Positions 7,814-16,893 of a stretch of 64,000 bases of DNA are shown here, one piece after another. The stretch's first letter is position 1, and the number at the start of each line of letters is the position of its first letter. Below the pieces are notes generated by a model. It was not told where the DNA came from. It worked only from the letters and a program-made list of their open reading frames with translations, and ran no database searches. Made by a program: the position numbers and the translations under genes. This DNA is from Mycobacterium asiaticum (GTDB lineage: Bacteria > Actinomycetota > Actinomycetes > Mycobacteriales > Mycobacteriaceae). The stretch covers positions 121,235-185,234 of the forward strand of contig NZ_LZMH01000061.1 of NCBI RefSeq assembly GCF_001673635.1. The letters are read 5' to 3'.

Positions 7814-8917
7814 TCACGCGGTCCGGGGCCGGCCCCGCGCCTCGGACTCGGCCCACAGATTGCGATACAGCGCAACGTATTTGGCGACCATCGCCGAGAC
7901 GTCGTGTTGGGCGACCGCAACGCGACGCACCTGAGCGCGCGAAAGCTCGCTGACGACAGGAATGGCCCGCGCCATGGCGGCCACGTCCCTGGGCGGCACC
8001 AGGCGGCCGCACCGTTCGTCGACGAGTTCGGGGATGCCGCCACGAGCGAACGCCACCACCGGCGTCCCGCACGCCATCGCTTCGGCCACCACCAGGCCGT
8101 AGGGCTCGTCCCACAGCGGGGTCACCAATGCGGCGGCGGCACCGCCCACCAACGCGGCCAAGCGGTGCTGGTCGAGATGGCCCACATACCGGACTCGGTC
8201 ACCCAGCTGCGGCTGGATTCTGCTTCGGAAGAACTCGTCGTCCACGATCGGCCCGGCCAGCACGAGGCGGTGCCCGCAGCGTTGTGCCGCCTCGATCGCC
8301 AGATGCGGCCCTTTTTCTGCGACGATGCGGCCGGACCACACGACATAGCGCCCGCCCGGCCCTGCTGGCCACCGCGCGACGTCGATGCCATTGGGGACGA
8401 CGGCCGTGTCGATGCCGGTGTGCGCCCACGTGGCGGCGGCCTGCCGGCTGACCGCCGCAAAGGTGAGGTTGCTGCGGCGAACCGCACCGACCGCCGCTTC
8501 CAGTGACGGGAACGGAGGCGTGTGCAGGGTCGTCAGCACCGGCGTGCCGAGCCGTGGAGCCATCAGGATCGGTACGTAGTGCAGGCTGTGATTGTGGATC
8601 ACGTCGTATTCGGCGGCGCCGCCCCCGGCCAGCCACGTCATCAGCTCGACGAATGCGTTGTGGTCGGAATCCTTGACCGCGCCCGGCAGGGGGAACGGTT
8701 CCGAGGCGGCTGAACTGCGGTGCAGCGTGTCGATAGCCAAATTCGGATAGGCCGGCCCCAGATCGGAATCCGCCGCAGCGAACAGTGTGACCCGATGACC
8801 CTCGTGCACCAGCGCCCGGGTCAGGTGTCCTACGTGTGCCTCGAGTCCGCCGGCGTAGGGCTCCCGGATCGGGAAATGATTGTGCGCGATCACCGCGATG
8901 CGCAGGGGTGAGCGCAC
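7814..8917 (-). CDS. GT4-family glycosyltransferase
   Basis: 367 residues, GT-B fold. N-terminal domain with a Gly-rich acceptor-side loop (REPYAGGLEAHV) and C-terminal donor domain with the EX7E motif (EPYGLVVAEAMACGTPVV) and GGIPELV. It should transfer a sugar from a nucleotide-sugar, probably in the cytosol at the membrane; donor and acceptor are unknown. Start at GTG 8917 with SD AAGGGGGA; the longer open frame upstream has no family similarity. A SigF-type promoter at 8953-8979 drives it, and the SigF-type catalase promoter follows the gene. Confidence 0.85.
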   Translation of the reverse strand: MRSPLRIAVIAHNHFPIREPYAGGLEAHVGHLTRALVHEGHRVTLFAAADSDLGPAYPNLAIDTLHRSSAASEPFPLPGAVKDSDHNAFVELMTWLAGGGAAEYDVIHNHSLHYVPILMAPRLGTPVLTTLHTPPFPSLEAAVGAVRRSNLTFAAVSRQAAATWAHTGIDTAVVPNGIDVARWPAGPGGRYVVWSGRIVAEKGPHLAIEAAQRCGHRLVLAGPIVDDEFFRSRIQPQLGDRVRYVGHLDQHRLAALVGGAAAALVTPLWDEPYGLVVAEAMACGTPVVAFARGGIPELVDERCGRLVPPRDVAAMARAIPVVSELSRAQVRRVAVAQHDVSAMVAKYVALYRNLWAESEARGRPRTA

Positions 8918-8952
8918 ACGTCCCCCTTCGGCCGAACTGAGTCTGTGTGCAG

Positions 8953-8979
8953 ATACCCGTGGGCCTCGCGTAGGAAACC
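8953..8979 (-). promoter_or_regulatory. SigF-type promoter of the GT4 gene
   Basis: Minus strand GGTTT (8979-8975), a 16-base spacer, GGGTAT (8958-8953): the best match to the SigF consensus in the window. The predicted start is about 30 bases before the GTG at 8917. The rest of the 8918-9119 gap holds GC-rich sequence and no gene. Confidence 0.7.
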
Positions 8980-9119
8980 GGGCGTGACTCGGTGCGTAGG
9001 CCACACACTCGACGAACCCCGGCGCCCCGGGCAGTAGGCAAACCCCGGGGATTTCCACGGGCTCACCCAAGCGCGGAAGGTGCCAATGTTGAGCCGACCC
9101 AACACGATCGAGGATGCCC

Positions 9120-10976
9120 ATGGATAGCAGCGTGATCAGCCAGTTCGCCGCCGCGTTGTCTCGGCCCGACGCAATACTTTCCGACGCCGGCGATCTGGCC
9201 GCGCGGGGCCGCGACTGCTGGGGATTCGGTGGGGTGCCCGGTGTCGCCGTCCGGCCGGTGTCCCGCGCCGAGGTGATCTCGGTGCTGCGCATCGCGGCCG
9301 CTTACCACATTCCAGTGGTCACCCGCGGGGGTGCGTCGAACTGCAGTGCCGGCATGATGGCCGCACCCGATCGGGTAATGCTGGACATGTCGGCGATGAA
9401 TCGGGTGCTGGCCATCGATCCCGAGGGGCGCACCGCGCGTGTCGAGGCGGGTGTCATCAACGCCGACCTGCAGCAGCAGCTGGTCGCCTACGGCCTGTGC
9501 TTCTCCCCGGATCCCGTCTCGGCGCCGCTGTCCACCATCGGGGGCAACATCATCGAAAACGCGGGCGGGCCACACGCATTGAAGTACGGCGTCACCTACA
9601 ACCACATCGACGAAATCGAGGTGGTGCTCGCCGACGGATCCGTAGTGAACCTGTCTGCCGACGATGCCGGGCCGGACCTGCTCGGAGTGATCATCGGTTC
9701 GGAGGGCACCCTCGGCATTGTCACCGAGGCGACCGTGGCGTTGCGGCCCATCGCACCGGTGACTCACAGCTTGATGGGCAGCTTCGCGTCGGCACACGAC
9801 GCCGCGGATGCCGTCGCGGACATCATCGGGACCGGTACGGTGCCCGCCGCGCTCGAATGGCTGGACCGCGCCGGAATTGCGGGGCTGCAGGCGTTCACCG
9901 ACACCGGGTACCCCACCGATGTGGATGCGATCGTGCTGGTCGACGTGGACGGCACCGGCGAGGAAGTGGAGCGCGACACCGCGACAGTGGAAAAGGTATT
10001 GCGACGCAACGCCGTTGAGGTACGGGTTGCCACCGACGACGAGGCGCGTGAAAAGCTCTGGTACGGAAGGTTGCACGCGCCGGATGCGGTGGTACGCAGC
10101 GGCCACGACTACTTCATCGGGGACGTCACGGTACCCCGTAACCGGATTCCCGAGATGCAGGAGGCCATCCAACGCGCCGCGGCCCGGCACACCGACGGGC
10201 TGCTGTTCATCGCGGTGGCCGGGCACGCCGGCGACGGGGATCTGCACCCCATTTCCTTCTTCGACTCAACCAACCCCAAGGCGGCTTCGGCGTTGGAAGC
10301 CGCCAACAACGAAATCATCGATGCCGCACTTGACCTCGGTGGAACCTTGACCGGCGAGCACGGTGTCGGTACCGAGAAGCGCCAATTCATGACCAAGCGC
10401 TTCACCCCGGTCGAGATCGCCGCGCAGCGCGCCGTCAAGCGTGTCTTCGACCCCACCGGGCTCCTCAATCCGGGCGTGCTGCTGCCCGACTTGTCGCCGG
10501 ACGAGCCGAGCCTGGCCTCGTTCGAGGCGACCGTGCTCGCCGCACTGGCCCGACGCCGGGACCAAGATTCGGTGCAGGATGAGCCGGCGCCCGCGCCAGC
10601 CGCCGGCGATACGCAAGTCGACCTCAACGCCGCGAATCTGAGCCTGACCGTCGGTGCCGGCGTGCGTCTCGACGACTTGGCCGCTCACCTGGCCCAACAG
10701 CACATGGCTTGTGCCGCAATACCTGCCGAGGAGGATCGACGTAGTGTCGGAGCGCTGATTGCCACCGCCAGTGGCACCGAGCGGCGCGCGGTCCGCAACA
10801 ATCTGCTCGGCCTTCGCGTCGCCCTCGCCGATGGTGGCGCACCGGCCCGATTCGGCGGTGAGACCATGAAAGATGTCGCGGGTTACGACCTCAAGCGGCT
10901 CTTCATCGGCGCGGGTGGGGCATTCGGTGAGATCGTGTCTGCCACGTTCAAGGTCAACTGCCTATCGGCGGTATGA
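9120..10976 (+). CDS. GlcD-GlcE fusion FAD-linked oxidase
   Basis: 618 residues. Residues 1-465 are a GlcD-type 2-hydroxyacid dehydrogenase: FAD-binding PCMH domain (TRGGASNCSAG, STIGGNIIENAGG, GSEGTLGIVTEA) and C-terminal cap with HAGDGDLHP and GEHGVGTEK. After an Ala/Pro linker, residues 500-618 match the FAD domain of GlcE, ending in GGETMKDVAGYDLKRL and a Gly-rich loop. The GlcE part is short, without its own C-terminal domain. It likely oxidises glycolate or a related 2-hydroxyacid. Start ATG 9120 is 6 bases after GAGG; ATG 9114 is too close to that site. Its 3' end overlaps the convergent gene by 23 bases. Confidence 0.85.
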   Translation: MDSSVISQFAAALSRPDAILSDAGDLAARGRDCWGFGGVPGVAVRPVSRAEVISVLRIAAAYHIPVVTRGGASNCSAGMMAAPDRVMLDMSAMNRVLAIDPEGRTARVEAGVINADLQQQLVAYGLCFSPDPVSAPLSTIGGNIIENAGGPHALKYGVTYNHIDEIEVVLADGSVVNLSADDAGPDLLGVIIGSEGTLGIVTEATVALRPIAPVTHSLMGSFASAHDAADAVADIIGTGTVPAALEWLDRAGIAGLQAFTDTGYPTDVDAIVLVDVDGTGEEVERDTATVEKVLRRNAVEVRVATDDEAREKLWYGRLHAPDAVVRSGHDYFIGDVTVPRNRIPEMQEAIQRAAARHTDGLLFIAVAGHAGDGDLHPISFFDSTNPKAASALEAANNEIIDAALDLGGTLTGEHGVGTEKRQFMTKRFTPVEIAAQRAVKRVFDPTGLLNPGVLLPDLSPDEPSLASFEATVLAALARRRDQDSVQDEPAPAPAAGDTQVDLNAANLSLTVGAGVRLDDLAAHLAQQHMACAAIPAEEDRRSVGALIATASGTERRAVRNNLLGLRVALADGGAPARFGGETMKDVAGYDLKRLFIGAGGAFGEIVSATFKVNCLSAV

Positions 10977-11940
10977 GCAGGGTGGAACCGTACGTCCGCC
11001 GGGACTCCAGGTCGCGGTGAGCCCGGGCGGCATCGGCCAGCGGATAACGCTGACCGATGGCCACGTCGACGGTGCCGTCACCGATCACGCGGAAGAGTTC
11101 GGTTACCCGCCAAGCGAACTCGTCGTATGTCCGGTTGAAATGGCTGCGCAACGGGCGGGTGAGGTAGACCGAGCCGGCGTTGCGCAGCCGCTGCGAATCG
11201 ACCGGCGGCACCGGACCGCCTGCTGCGCCGAACAGGGCGAGCGTGCCGCGAACGGCCAGGCTTGCCAGGCTGGCGTCGAACGTGGTCCGGCCAACTCCGT
11301 CGTACGCCGCCGAAACACCGCGGCCACCGGTCAACTCGCGAATCACCGACCCGAATTCGTCCGGTGCGGTTGGGTAATCGAGCACGTGCCACGCTCCGGC
11401 CCGGCGTGACAGCTCCGCCTTGGCCGGGGTGGATGCGGTTGTGATCACCCGCGCGCCGAGACTGACTGCCCACTGGGTCAGGATCAGACCGACGCCGCCG
11501 GCGCCCGCGTGCACCAAGATGACGTCACCCGGTTTGACCCGGTACACGGAATTGATCAGGAGGTGCGCCGTCAGTCCCTTCAACAGCGCGGCGGCCGCGG
11601 TGTCGCTGCCGATGGCGGCCGGTACATGAGCCACCAAAGCGGCAGGCGCGCTGCAGTACTCGGCATAAGCGCCCACGGCGTCCGCGCTTGCGACCCGATC
11701 ACCCTGCTGAACCGTGGACACGTTCGCGCCGACCCGCACGACGGAGCCGCACACCTCACTTCCCGGAATGAAGGGCAGCGCGCGGGGGTACCTGCCAGAT
11801 CGGAAATGGGTATCGATGAAGTTGACGCCGATCGCCTCGGCCTTGATCACCACCCCGTTGGCATCGGGTGCCGGCTCCGGGATTTCGGTGTCGGTGAGAA
11901 CCTCCGGTGCGCCGGTTCGGGTCACCGCCACTGCGTACAC
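10954..11940 (-). CDS. Zinc-free MDR quinone oxidoreductase (QOR type)
   Basis: 328 residues of the medium-chain dehydrogenase superfamily. N-terminal GroES-like domain with NFIDTHFRSGRYP and PGSEVCG, Rossmann motif VLVHAGAGGVGLILTQWA for NADPH, and no catalytic or structural zinc cysteines, which fits QorA-type reductases of quinones or enones. Start GTG 11940. It is the last gene of a minus-strand operon after the ThDP decarboxylase and the tautomerase, 10 bases from the latter, so it may reduce an unsaturated product of that pathway. Confidence 0.85.
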   Translation of the reverse strand: MYAVAVTRTGAPEVLTDTEIPEPAPDANGVVIKAEAIGVNFIDTHFRSGRYPRALPFIPGSEVCGSVVRVGANVSTVQQGDRVASADAVGAYAEYCSAPAALVAHVPAAIGSDTAAAALLKGLTAHLLINSVYRVKPGDVILVHAGAGGVGLILTQWAVSLGARVITTASTPAKAELSRRAGAWHVLDYPTAPDEFGSVIRELTGGRGVSAAYDGVGRTTFDASLASLAVRGTLALFGAAGGPVPPVDSQRLRNAGSVYLTRPLRSHFNRTYDEFAWRVTELFRVIGDGTVDVAIGQRYPLADAARAHRDLESRRTYGSTLLIPPIGS

Positions 11941-11950
11941 AGCGGCTCTG

Positions 11951-12346
11951 TCAGTGGCCTGCCAGCCACGCCTGTTCTTCCCCCGGGTTGGGCAGGACCC
12001 GCCCGCCCTCCATGGCGAAGTGGGCGGGACTGTTTTGGATGATGACGAGGATGCGCGCCGACGGGATGCCGGTCACTCTGGTAGCAGCCTCGGCGACTTC
12101 GGTTAGTAGCTGGCTGGTTTCGCCATCAGGGTGACCCGTGCGCACCCAGCCGCTGATGAGCAACGGCTTTGACTGTTGGGCATCGGTGTAGACCGCGTCC
12201 GGTGGAAGTTCTTGGAACACCACGTTGATGTAGGTGCTGGGAACGTGATTGACGCGGGAATGGATTCGCGTGATTTCCGCAGCCAGCTCGGCTTTGGTCT
12301 GCGCGTCGAGCGTCGAGACGGCGGTGGTGCAGGTGTAGATGGGCAC
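11951..12346 (-). CDS. Tautomerase-superfamily protein (single-length, CaaD-like)
   Basis: 131 residues. Begins MPIY, so after methionine removal it has the catalytic N-terminal Pro1. Downstream Arg residues (SGWVRTGHPDG) and the length resemble cis-3-chloroacrylic acid dehalogenase-type members rather than the 62-residue 4-oxalocrotonate tautomerases. Expected chemistry is keto-enol tautomerisation or hydration of an unsaturated acid. It sits between the ThDP decarboxylase (11-base gap) and the quinone reductase (10-base gap), pointing to one short catabolic route. Confidence 0.8.
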   Translation of the reverse strand: MPIYTCTTAVSTLDAQTKAELAAEITRIHSRVNHVPSTYINVVFQELPPDAVYTDAQQSKPLLISGWVRTGHPDGETSQLLTEVAEAATRVTGIPSARILVIIQNSPAHFAMEGGRVLPNPGEEQAWLAGH

Positions 12347-12357
12347 CGGATCGGCCC

Positions 12358-13971
12358 TCAGCCCAGAAAAGGAAGTTGAGGGACGGTCGGCACCACGATG
12401 ACGGTCGGTCCATCAGCTGCCAGCGCCGCGGAGAATTCGCTGGCCAACGCGTCGGTATTGTCGACGGTCACGGCCCGGCAGCCGAATCCCTTTGCCAGAT
12501 ATTCGATGTCGAGGCCGGGCAGGTCGAGGCCCGGCACGCCCGGTGTCTTCTCCAGCAGCGCGAACGACTTGAGGATCGCGTACTCGCCGTTGCGCAGGAC
12601 GACGTATACGACGGGCAGTTTGTGTTGCGCGGCGGTCCAGATCGCCTGAATCGAATACTGGAAGGAACCGTCACCAATGGTGGCGACGACGGTGCGCTTG
12701 ACGCCGCGGGCGCGGTCGCCCAGCGCGACACCGACCGCGGCCGGTACCCCCCAACCGATTCCACCGCTGCCGGTCGCATAGAAGCCCGCGCTGCGCGTGG
12801 TGGGCAACCAGGTCTGCTGTTCGGCGATCGTCGACGTCGACTCCATCACCAGCGCCGAATCCTTGGGCTTGAGGGTGCTGAGCACCTCGTACACCGCGTT
12901 GGCGGTCATCGGCGCGGACGCCGGCACGTCGGATTTGCGTTCGTGAGTCAATGGCGGCGGTGCCTGCCGGTCGGCCGGTACCCGCACGGTCTCGGTCAGG
13001 TACGTCAAAGCCTGTCCCACGTCACCAACCAGACTGTCCCCGACCGGCGCCACCGCAGCGCGTTCCGAACTGGCGGTGATCTGTAGCAGTTCGGTGCCTT
13101 CGGGCAGGTACTCGCCGGCCACGTAGGGGTAATAGCGGAACACCTCCGCGCCGACCACGACCACCAGGTCGTAGCCGTGCAGCACCTGTTCCACCCCGGC
13201 GATGGTCATCGGCAGCATGCCGGCGTACAGCGGATGGTCCTCCGGAAACGAGATGCGGTCCGGCAGTGAGCTGCCGTAGACGGGCGCCTTCAGTTTCTCG
13301 GCGAAGGCGACGCCGGCATCCCAGGCGCCGGCACGGTCCACTTCCGGTCCCAGCACGAGGGCCGGACGCTGGGCATCGCTGATGCGTTCGGCGAATTGGC
13401 GCAGACGATCGGGGTCGGCGCTGGTCCGTTCGGCGACCGTGCGCACGACGGCGGGACCGAGCGCGGGCTTTTCCCAGTCGTCGAGGGGTATCGACAGGAA
13501 GACCGGGCCGGCGGGCGGTTGCAGGGCCGTCGCATAGGCGCGCATGAACGCAGCCGGGACATCCTCGGCCCGCGCCGGTTCGTATGCCCACTTCACCCAC
13601 GGCCGCGGCAGCGTCGTTGCCTCTTTATTGGCCAGATACGGGTCACACAACAGCATTTCGCGCGTCTGCTGGCCGGCCGTGACGATGAGCGGGGTATTGG
13701 CGCGGTATGCCGCCACCAAACTACCGACGGCATTTCCGGTTCCCGCCGCCGTGTGCAGGTTGACCAGCGCCGGCCGGCCGGTGGCTTGGGCGAACCCGTC
13801 GGCGATGGTCAGCACCGACGCCTCCTGCAGCGCCAGGACATAGGTGAAGTCGTCCGGGAAGTCCCTCAAGAAGGACTGTTCGGTCGATCCGGGATTGCCG
13901 AACACCGTCGTCAGACCGAGCTTGCGGAGCAATTCGTAGGTGACTTCGTGGACATTGTTTACGTCGGTCAT
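12358..13971 (-). CDS. ThDP-dependent 2-oxo acid decarboxylase (benzoylformate decarboxylase-like)
   Basis: 537 residues. The pyrimidine-binding domain has the conserved Glu in FGNPGSTE (residue 31); the pyrophosphate domain has the GDGS metal motif (VATIGDGSFQYSIQAIW, near residue 430). Domain order and motifs match benzoylformate decarboxylase and related non-oxidative decarboxylases, which turn a 2-oxo acid into an aldehyde plus CO2; an acetolactate synthase or oxalyl-CoA role fits less well. Start ATG 13971. First gene of an operon with the tautomerase and the QOR, divergent from a LuxR regulator that may control it. Confidence 0.8.
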   Translation of the reverse strand: MTDVNNVHEVTYELLRKLGLTTVFGNPGSTEQSFLRDFPDDFTYVLALQEASVLTIADGFAQATGRPALVNLHTAAGTGNAVGSLVAAYRANTPLIVTAGQQTREMLLCDPYLANKEATTLPRPWVKWAYEPARAEDVPAAFMRAYATALQPPAGPVFLSIPLDDWEKPALGPAVVRTVAERTSADPDRLRQFAERISDAQRPALVLGPEVDRAGAWDAGVAFAEKLKAPVYGSSLPDRISFPEDHPLYAGMLPMTIAGVEQVLHGYDLVVVVGAEVFRYYPYVAGEYLPEGTELLQITASSERAAVAPVGDSLVGDVGQALTYLTETVRVPADRQAPPPLTHERKSDVPASAPMTANAVYEVLSTLKPKDSALVMESTSTIAEQQTWLPTTRSAGFYATGSGGIGWGVPAAVGVALGDRARGVKRTVVATIGDGSFQYSIQAIWTAAQHKLPVVYVVLRNGEYAILKSFALLEKTPGVPGLDLPGLDIEYLAKGFGCRAVTVDNTDALASEFSAALAADGPTVIVVPTVPQLPFLG

Positions 13972-14108
13972 CGGAGCACACGGCCTTTCTCGTCGAGTGC
14001 GGAAGCGGCGGCCGCTCGCCTTCCACGGCGTCGAGTCAAGCACCGGTGACCAACTGCCGACCCCGGGTAAACCCCCGGTCTCCGGCGCGCCCCGGGGGCA
14101 GTTTCCTG

Positions 14109-14138
14109 CGAATATGTTTGCGTGCGCGACAATATTCG
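14109..14138. promoter_or_regulatory. Dyad at the start of the LuxR gene
   Basis: CGAATAT (14109-14115) and ATATTCG (14132-14138) separated by 16 bases, straddling the proposed GTG start at 14122. It could be an operator in the 150-base divergent gap between the decarboxylase operon and the LuxR gene. The rest of the gap holds short CCCGGG-rich repeats and no gene. Confidence 0.35.
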
Positions 14139-16863
14139 TGGGTTGCTGGGCCGGCGGCAGGAGCAGCAGCTACTGGCCGGCCTGCTGGGCGGCGCCCGCG
14201 AAGGTCACAGCGGCGTGCTCGTCGTGCGGGGTGAGCCTGGCATCGGCAAGACCGCACTGATCGACCACCTGCTTGAGCAGGCCTCGGATTTTCGCGTCAT
14301 CCGCAGTAGTGGAGCCGAGTCCGAGATGGAGCTGGTTCACGCAGGGGTGCAACAAGTTTGCGCTCCACTACGAGAATTGCTGAGTCGGCTCCCCAAACCG
14401 CAGCGGCTTGCGCTGGAAGTCGCACTGGGAGTCAGCGAAGGCGACGGGGCACCGGATCGGCTGCTGGTCGGATTGGCTCTGCTCACCCTGCTGGCGGAAG
14501 TGGGGGCGAGCCGGCCGACGATCTGCGTCGTCGACGACGCACACTGGGTCGACCGCGCGTCGCTGCAGGCGATCGCCTTCGCGGCGCGACGGTTGCTGGC
14601 CGACCGCGTCGTCGTGATCTTTGCCGCGCGGACCCCGGTCGCCGAATTGGCCGATCTGCCGGAGATGGTCTTGGAAGGGCTGTCGGACAGTGACGCCCGG
14701 GCGCTGCTTGCGGCACTGCTGCCGGGCCGGATCTCTGACCGCATGCGCGACAGCATTGTCGCGGAATCGAGGGGCAACCCGCTGGCGTTGCTCGAACTGC
14801 ACCGGTCCCTTGACCCGACCGATCTCGCCGGCGGTTACGGCCTGGCTCATGGGAAATCGATTCCCGGGCGCATCGAGCACAGCTTCATCGAGCAGTTCAA
14901 CCAGCTGCCGGCACCTACCCGGATGCTGTGTCTCATCGCCGCCGCGGAACCGACCGGGCAACCGTCCTGGTTGTGGTCGGCGGCGGCTCGGCTGGGAATC
15001 GGTGTCGAGGCCGCGGCGCCAGCTGAAACAGCCGGCCTGTTATCGGTCGACGGCCGTATCCTGTTCCGCCACCCGCTGGTCCGCTCCGCGATCTACCGGC
15101 ACGCGCCCCTTGCGGAACGGCGGCAAGCACACGAGGCCCTCGCCGTTGCAATCAGCGACGCCCCCGACCACCGGGCCTGGCACCGTGCGCATTCCATTGC
15201 GGCCCCCGACGACGCGGTTGCCAACGAACTCTTGGCCGTTGCCGAGCAAGCACGGGCTCGGGGCGGCATCGCGGCCGCCGCGGCGTTTCTGGCAGCGGCC
15301 GTCGACGCGACACCGGATCGTCCCCAGCGGGTGCAGCTGGCATTGCAAGCCGCGCAGGCCAAGCTTGACGCGGGATCGCTGGACGCCGCCGCACGGCTGT
15401 TGGATCTCGCGAGCGAAGTCTCCGACGACGAATCCATCAGTGTGCGAGCCGATTTGATCCGGGCGAAGCTGGCGTGGGCCGCACGCCGTGGACCCGATGC
15501 ACCGCCGTTGTTGCTGGCGGCCGCGCAGCGGCTCGCCAGGATCGACCCCGCTTTGGCAAGGGACACCTATCTTGAGGCGTTGATGTCCACCCTGATCGTG
15601 GGCCGTTTCTTCGACCCGAAAAGTCCGCCGGAGCTCGTTGCCCGCGCCGCACGCCCAGTGCTGGGCACGAGCCGGCGCGACACGGTCGACCTGCTGATGG
15701 AAGGGCTGATCATCCGACTGACGGACGGCTATATTGCGGCAGCACCGCTGCTGCGAAACGCGATCGCGGAGTATGTACGGGAGACCCGGTCGGGCATGTC
15801 GGATCCGCGCTGGCACGACGTCACCAACCGCATCTGTCTGGACCTGTTCGAGCAGGACGCCTACGACTTCCTCACCAGCCAGCAGGTGGAGATGCAGCGC
15901 GCTACAGGCGAATTGACGCTCATCGCGTCGTCCCTGTCGACCTACGCCGGGCTCTGTGTGACGCGCGGTGACTTCGCCGCCGCGGAGGCGACGTTGCAGG
16001 AGGTGGAGATCCTTGCCACCGCGACTGGTACCCCGCCGCACCTGTCGATCGTGCCGTATTTGGCTGCCTACCGCGGGGAGGAGAAGCACTGTCTTGAATC
16101 TGCGAGGGTGATCATCGAGGGTGCCAGCGATCGCGGCGAAGGCACCGAAGTGTCGGTCACGCGCTATGCCGTGGCCGTCCTGCACAACGGTTTGTCGCAA
16201 TACCCGAAGGCCTTGGCGGCGGCGCGCGCCGGGCTCGAACACGACGACGTCGGCATGTCGTCGTATCTGCTCACCGAGGCGGTGGAGGCGGCCGCCTATT
16301 GCGGTGAAACCGACTTGGCTAAGGAGCTTTTCGCCCGGATCAATGAACGCGCGCAGGCAAGTGGCGCCGAAACCGCGCTGGGCATCGCGGCGCGTTCGCG
16401 GGCACTTGTCGGTGTGGGCGCCGACCCGGGCGCGGACTATCAGGCAGCGGTGGAGCACCTGTCGCGCACCCCGGTGGTCGTCTATCAGGCGCGCACGCAC
16501 CTGGTCTACGGGGAGTGGTTGCGGCGCGCGAATCGCCGCGCCGATGCCAGGACTCAGCTGCGGCGCGCTTACGACTTGTTCGCTCAGATGGGCGCGGCGG
16601 GCTTCGCCGCGCGGGCACGCCGCGAACTGCAAGCAGCCGGTGAAGCGGTGCACAAGCCGGTGAAGGGCACCGCGATCGGCCTCACCACGCAGGAACGGCA
16701 GATCACCCGACTGGCGCGGCAGGGCTGTACCAACTCCGAAATAGGTGCCCAGCTTTTCATCAGTCCGCGCACGGTGGAATGGCATCTGGGCCGCATCTTC
16801 GCGAAGCTGGGCGTCAGCTCGCGGCGCGAATTGCGAAACCTGGGCTTAGAAATGCTCGAGTGA
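14122..16863 (+). CDS. Large ATP-binding LuxR (LAL) regulator
   Basis: 913 residues. N-terminal AAA-type ATPase with Walker A GEPGIGKT (37-44) and Walker B region (TICVVDDAHWVD), a long alpha-helical TPR-like middle, and a C-terminal LuxR helix-turn-helix (LTTQERQITRLARQGCTNSEIGAQL then SPRTVEWHL). LAL proteins are cytosolic activators that sense an inducer through the middle region. The start at GTG 14122 is tentative. Being divergent from the decarboxylase operon suggests it may control it. The stop codon lies inside an 11-bp tandem repeat. Confidence 0.9.
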   Translation: MRDNIRGLLGRRQEQQLLAGLLGGAREGHSGVLVVRGEPGIGKTALIDHLLEQASDFRVIRSSGAESEMELVHAGVQQVCAPLRELLSRLPKPQRLALEVALGVSEGDGAPDRLLVGLALLTLLAEVGASRPTICVVDDAHWVDRASLQAIAFAARRLLADRVVVIFAARTPVAELADLPEMVLEGLSDSDARALLAALLPGRISDRMRDSIVAESRGNPLALLELHRSLDPTDLAGGYGLAHGKSIPGRIEHSFIEQFNQLPAPTRMLCLIAAAEPTGQPSWLWSAAARLGIGVEAAAPAETAGLLSVDGRILFRHPLVRSAIYRHAPLAERRQAHEALAVAISDAPDHRAWHRAHSIAAPDDAVANELLAVAEQARARGGIAAAAAFLAAAVDATPDRPQRVQLALQAAQAKLDAGSLDAAARLLDLASEVSDDESISVRADLIRAKLAWAARRGPDAPPLLLAAAQRLARIDPALARDTYLEALMSTLIVGRFFDPKSPPELVARAARPVLGTSRRDTVDLLMEGLIIRLTDGYIAAAPLLRNAIAEYVRETRSGMSDPRWHDVTNRICLDLFEQDAYDFLTSQQVEMQRATGELTLIASSLSTYAGLCVTRGDFAAAEATLQEVEILATATGTPPHLSIVPYLAAYRGEEKHCLESARVIIEGASDRGEGTEVSVTRYAVAVLHNGLSQYPKALAAARAGLEHDDVGMSSYLLTEAVEAAAYCGETDLAKELFARINERAQASGAETALGIAARSRALVGVGADPGADYQAAVEHLSRTPVVVYQARTHLVYGEWLRRANRRADARTQLRRAYDLFAQMGAAGFAARARRELQAAGEAVHKPVKGTAIGLTTQERQITRLARQGCTNSEIGAQLFISPRTVEWHLGRIFAKLGVSSRRELRNLGLEMLE

Positions 16864-16884
16864 TGCTCGAGTGATGCTCAAGCA
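16852..16884 (+). repeat. 11-bp tandem repeat across the LuxR stop codon
   Basis: Two exact copies of ATGCTCGAGTG (16852-16862, 16863-16873) and a third degenerate copy (ATGCTCAAGCA). The first copy contains the end of the LuxR gene, so the stop codon is repeated. It looks like recent slippage or duplication at a gene end. Confidence 0.8.
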
Positions 16885-16893
16885 ATGGCGTGA

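Noticed and set aside
15040..16785. Long open frame on the minus strand opposite the LuxR gene
   Set aside because: High-GC shadow frame; no recognisable domain, and the plus-strand frame has clear ATPase and LuxR motifs.
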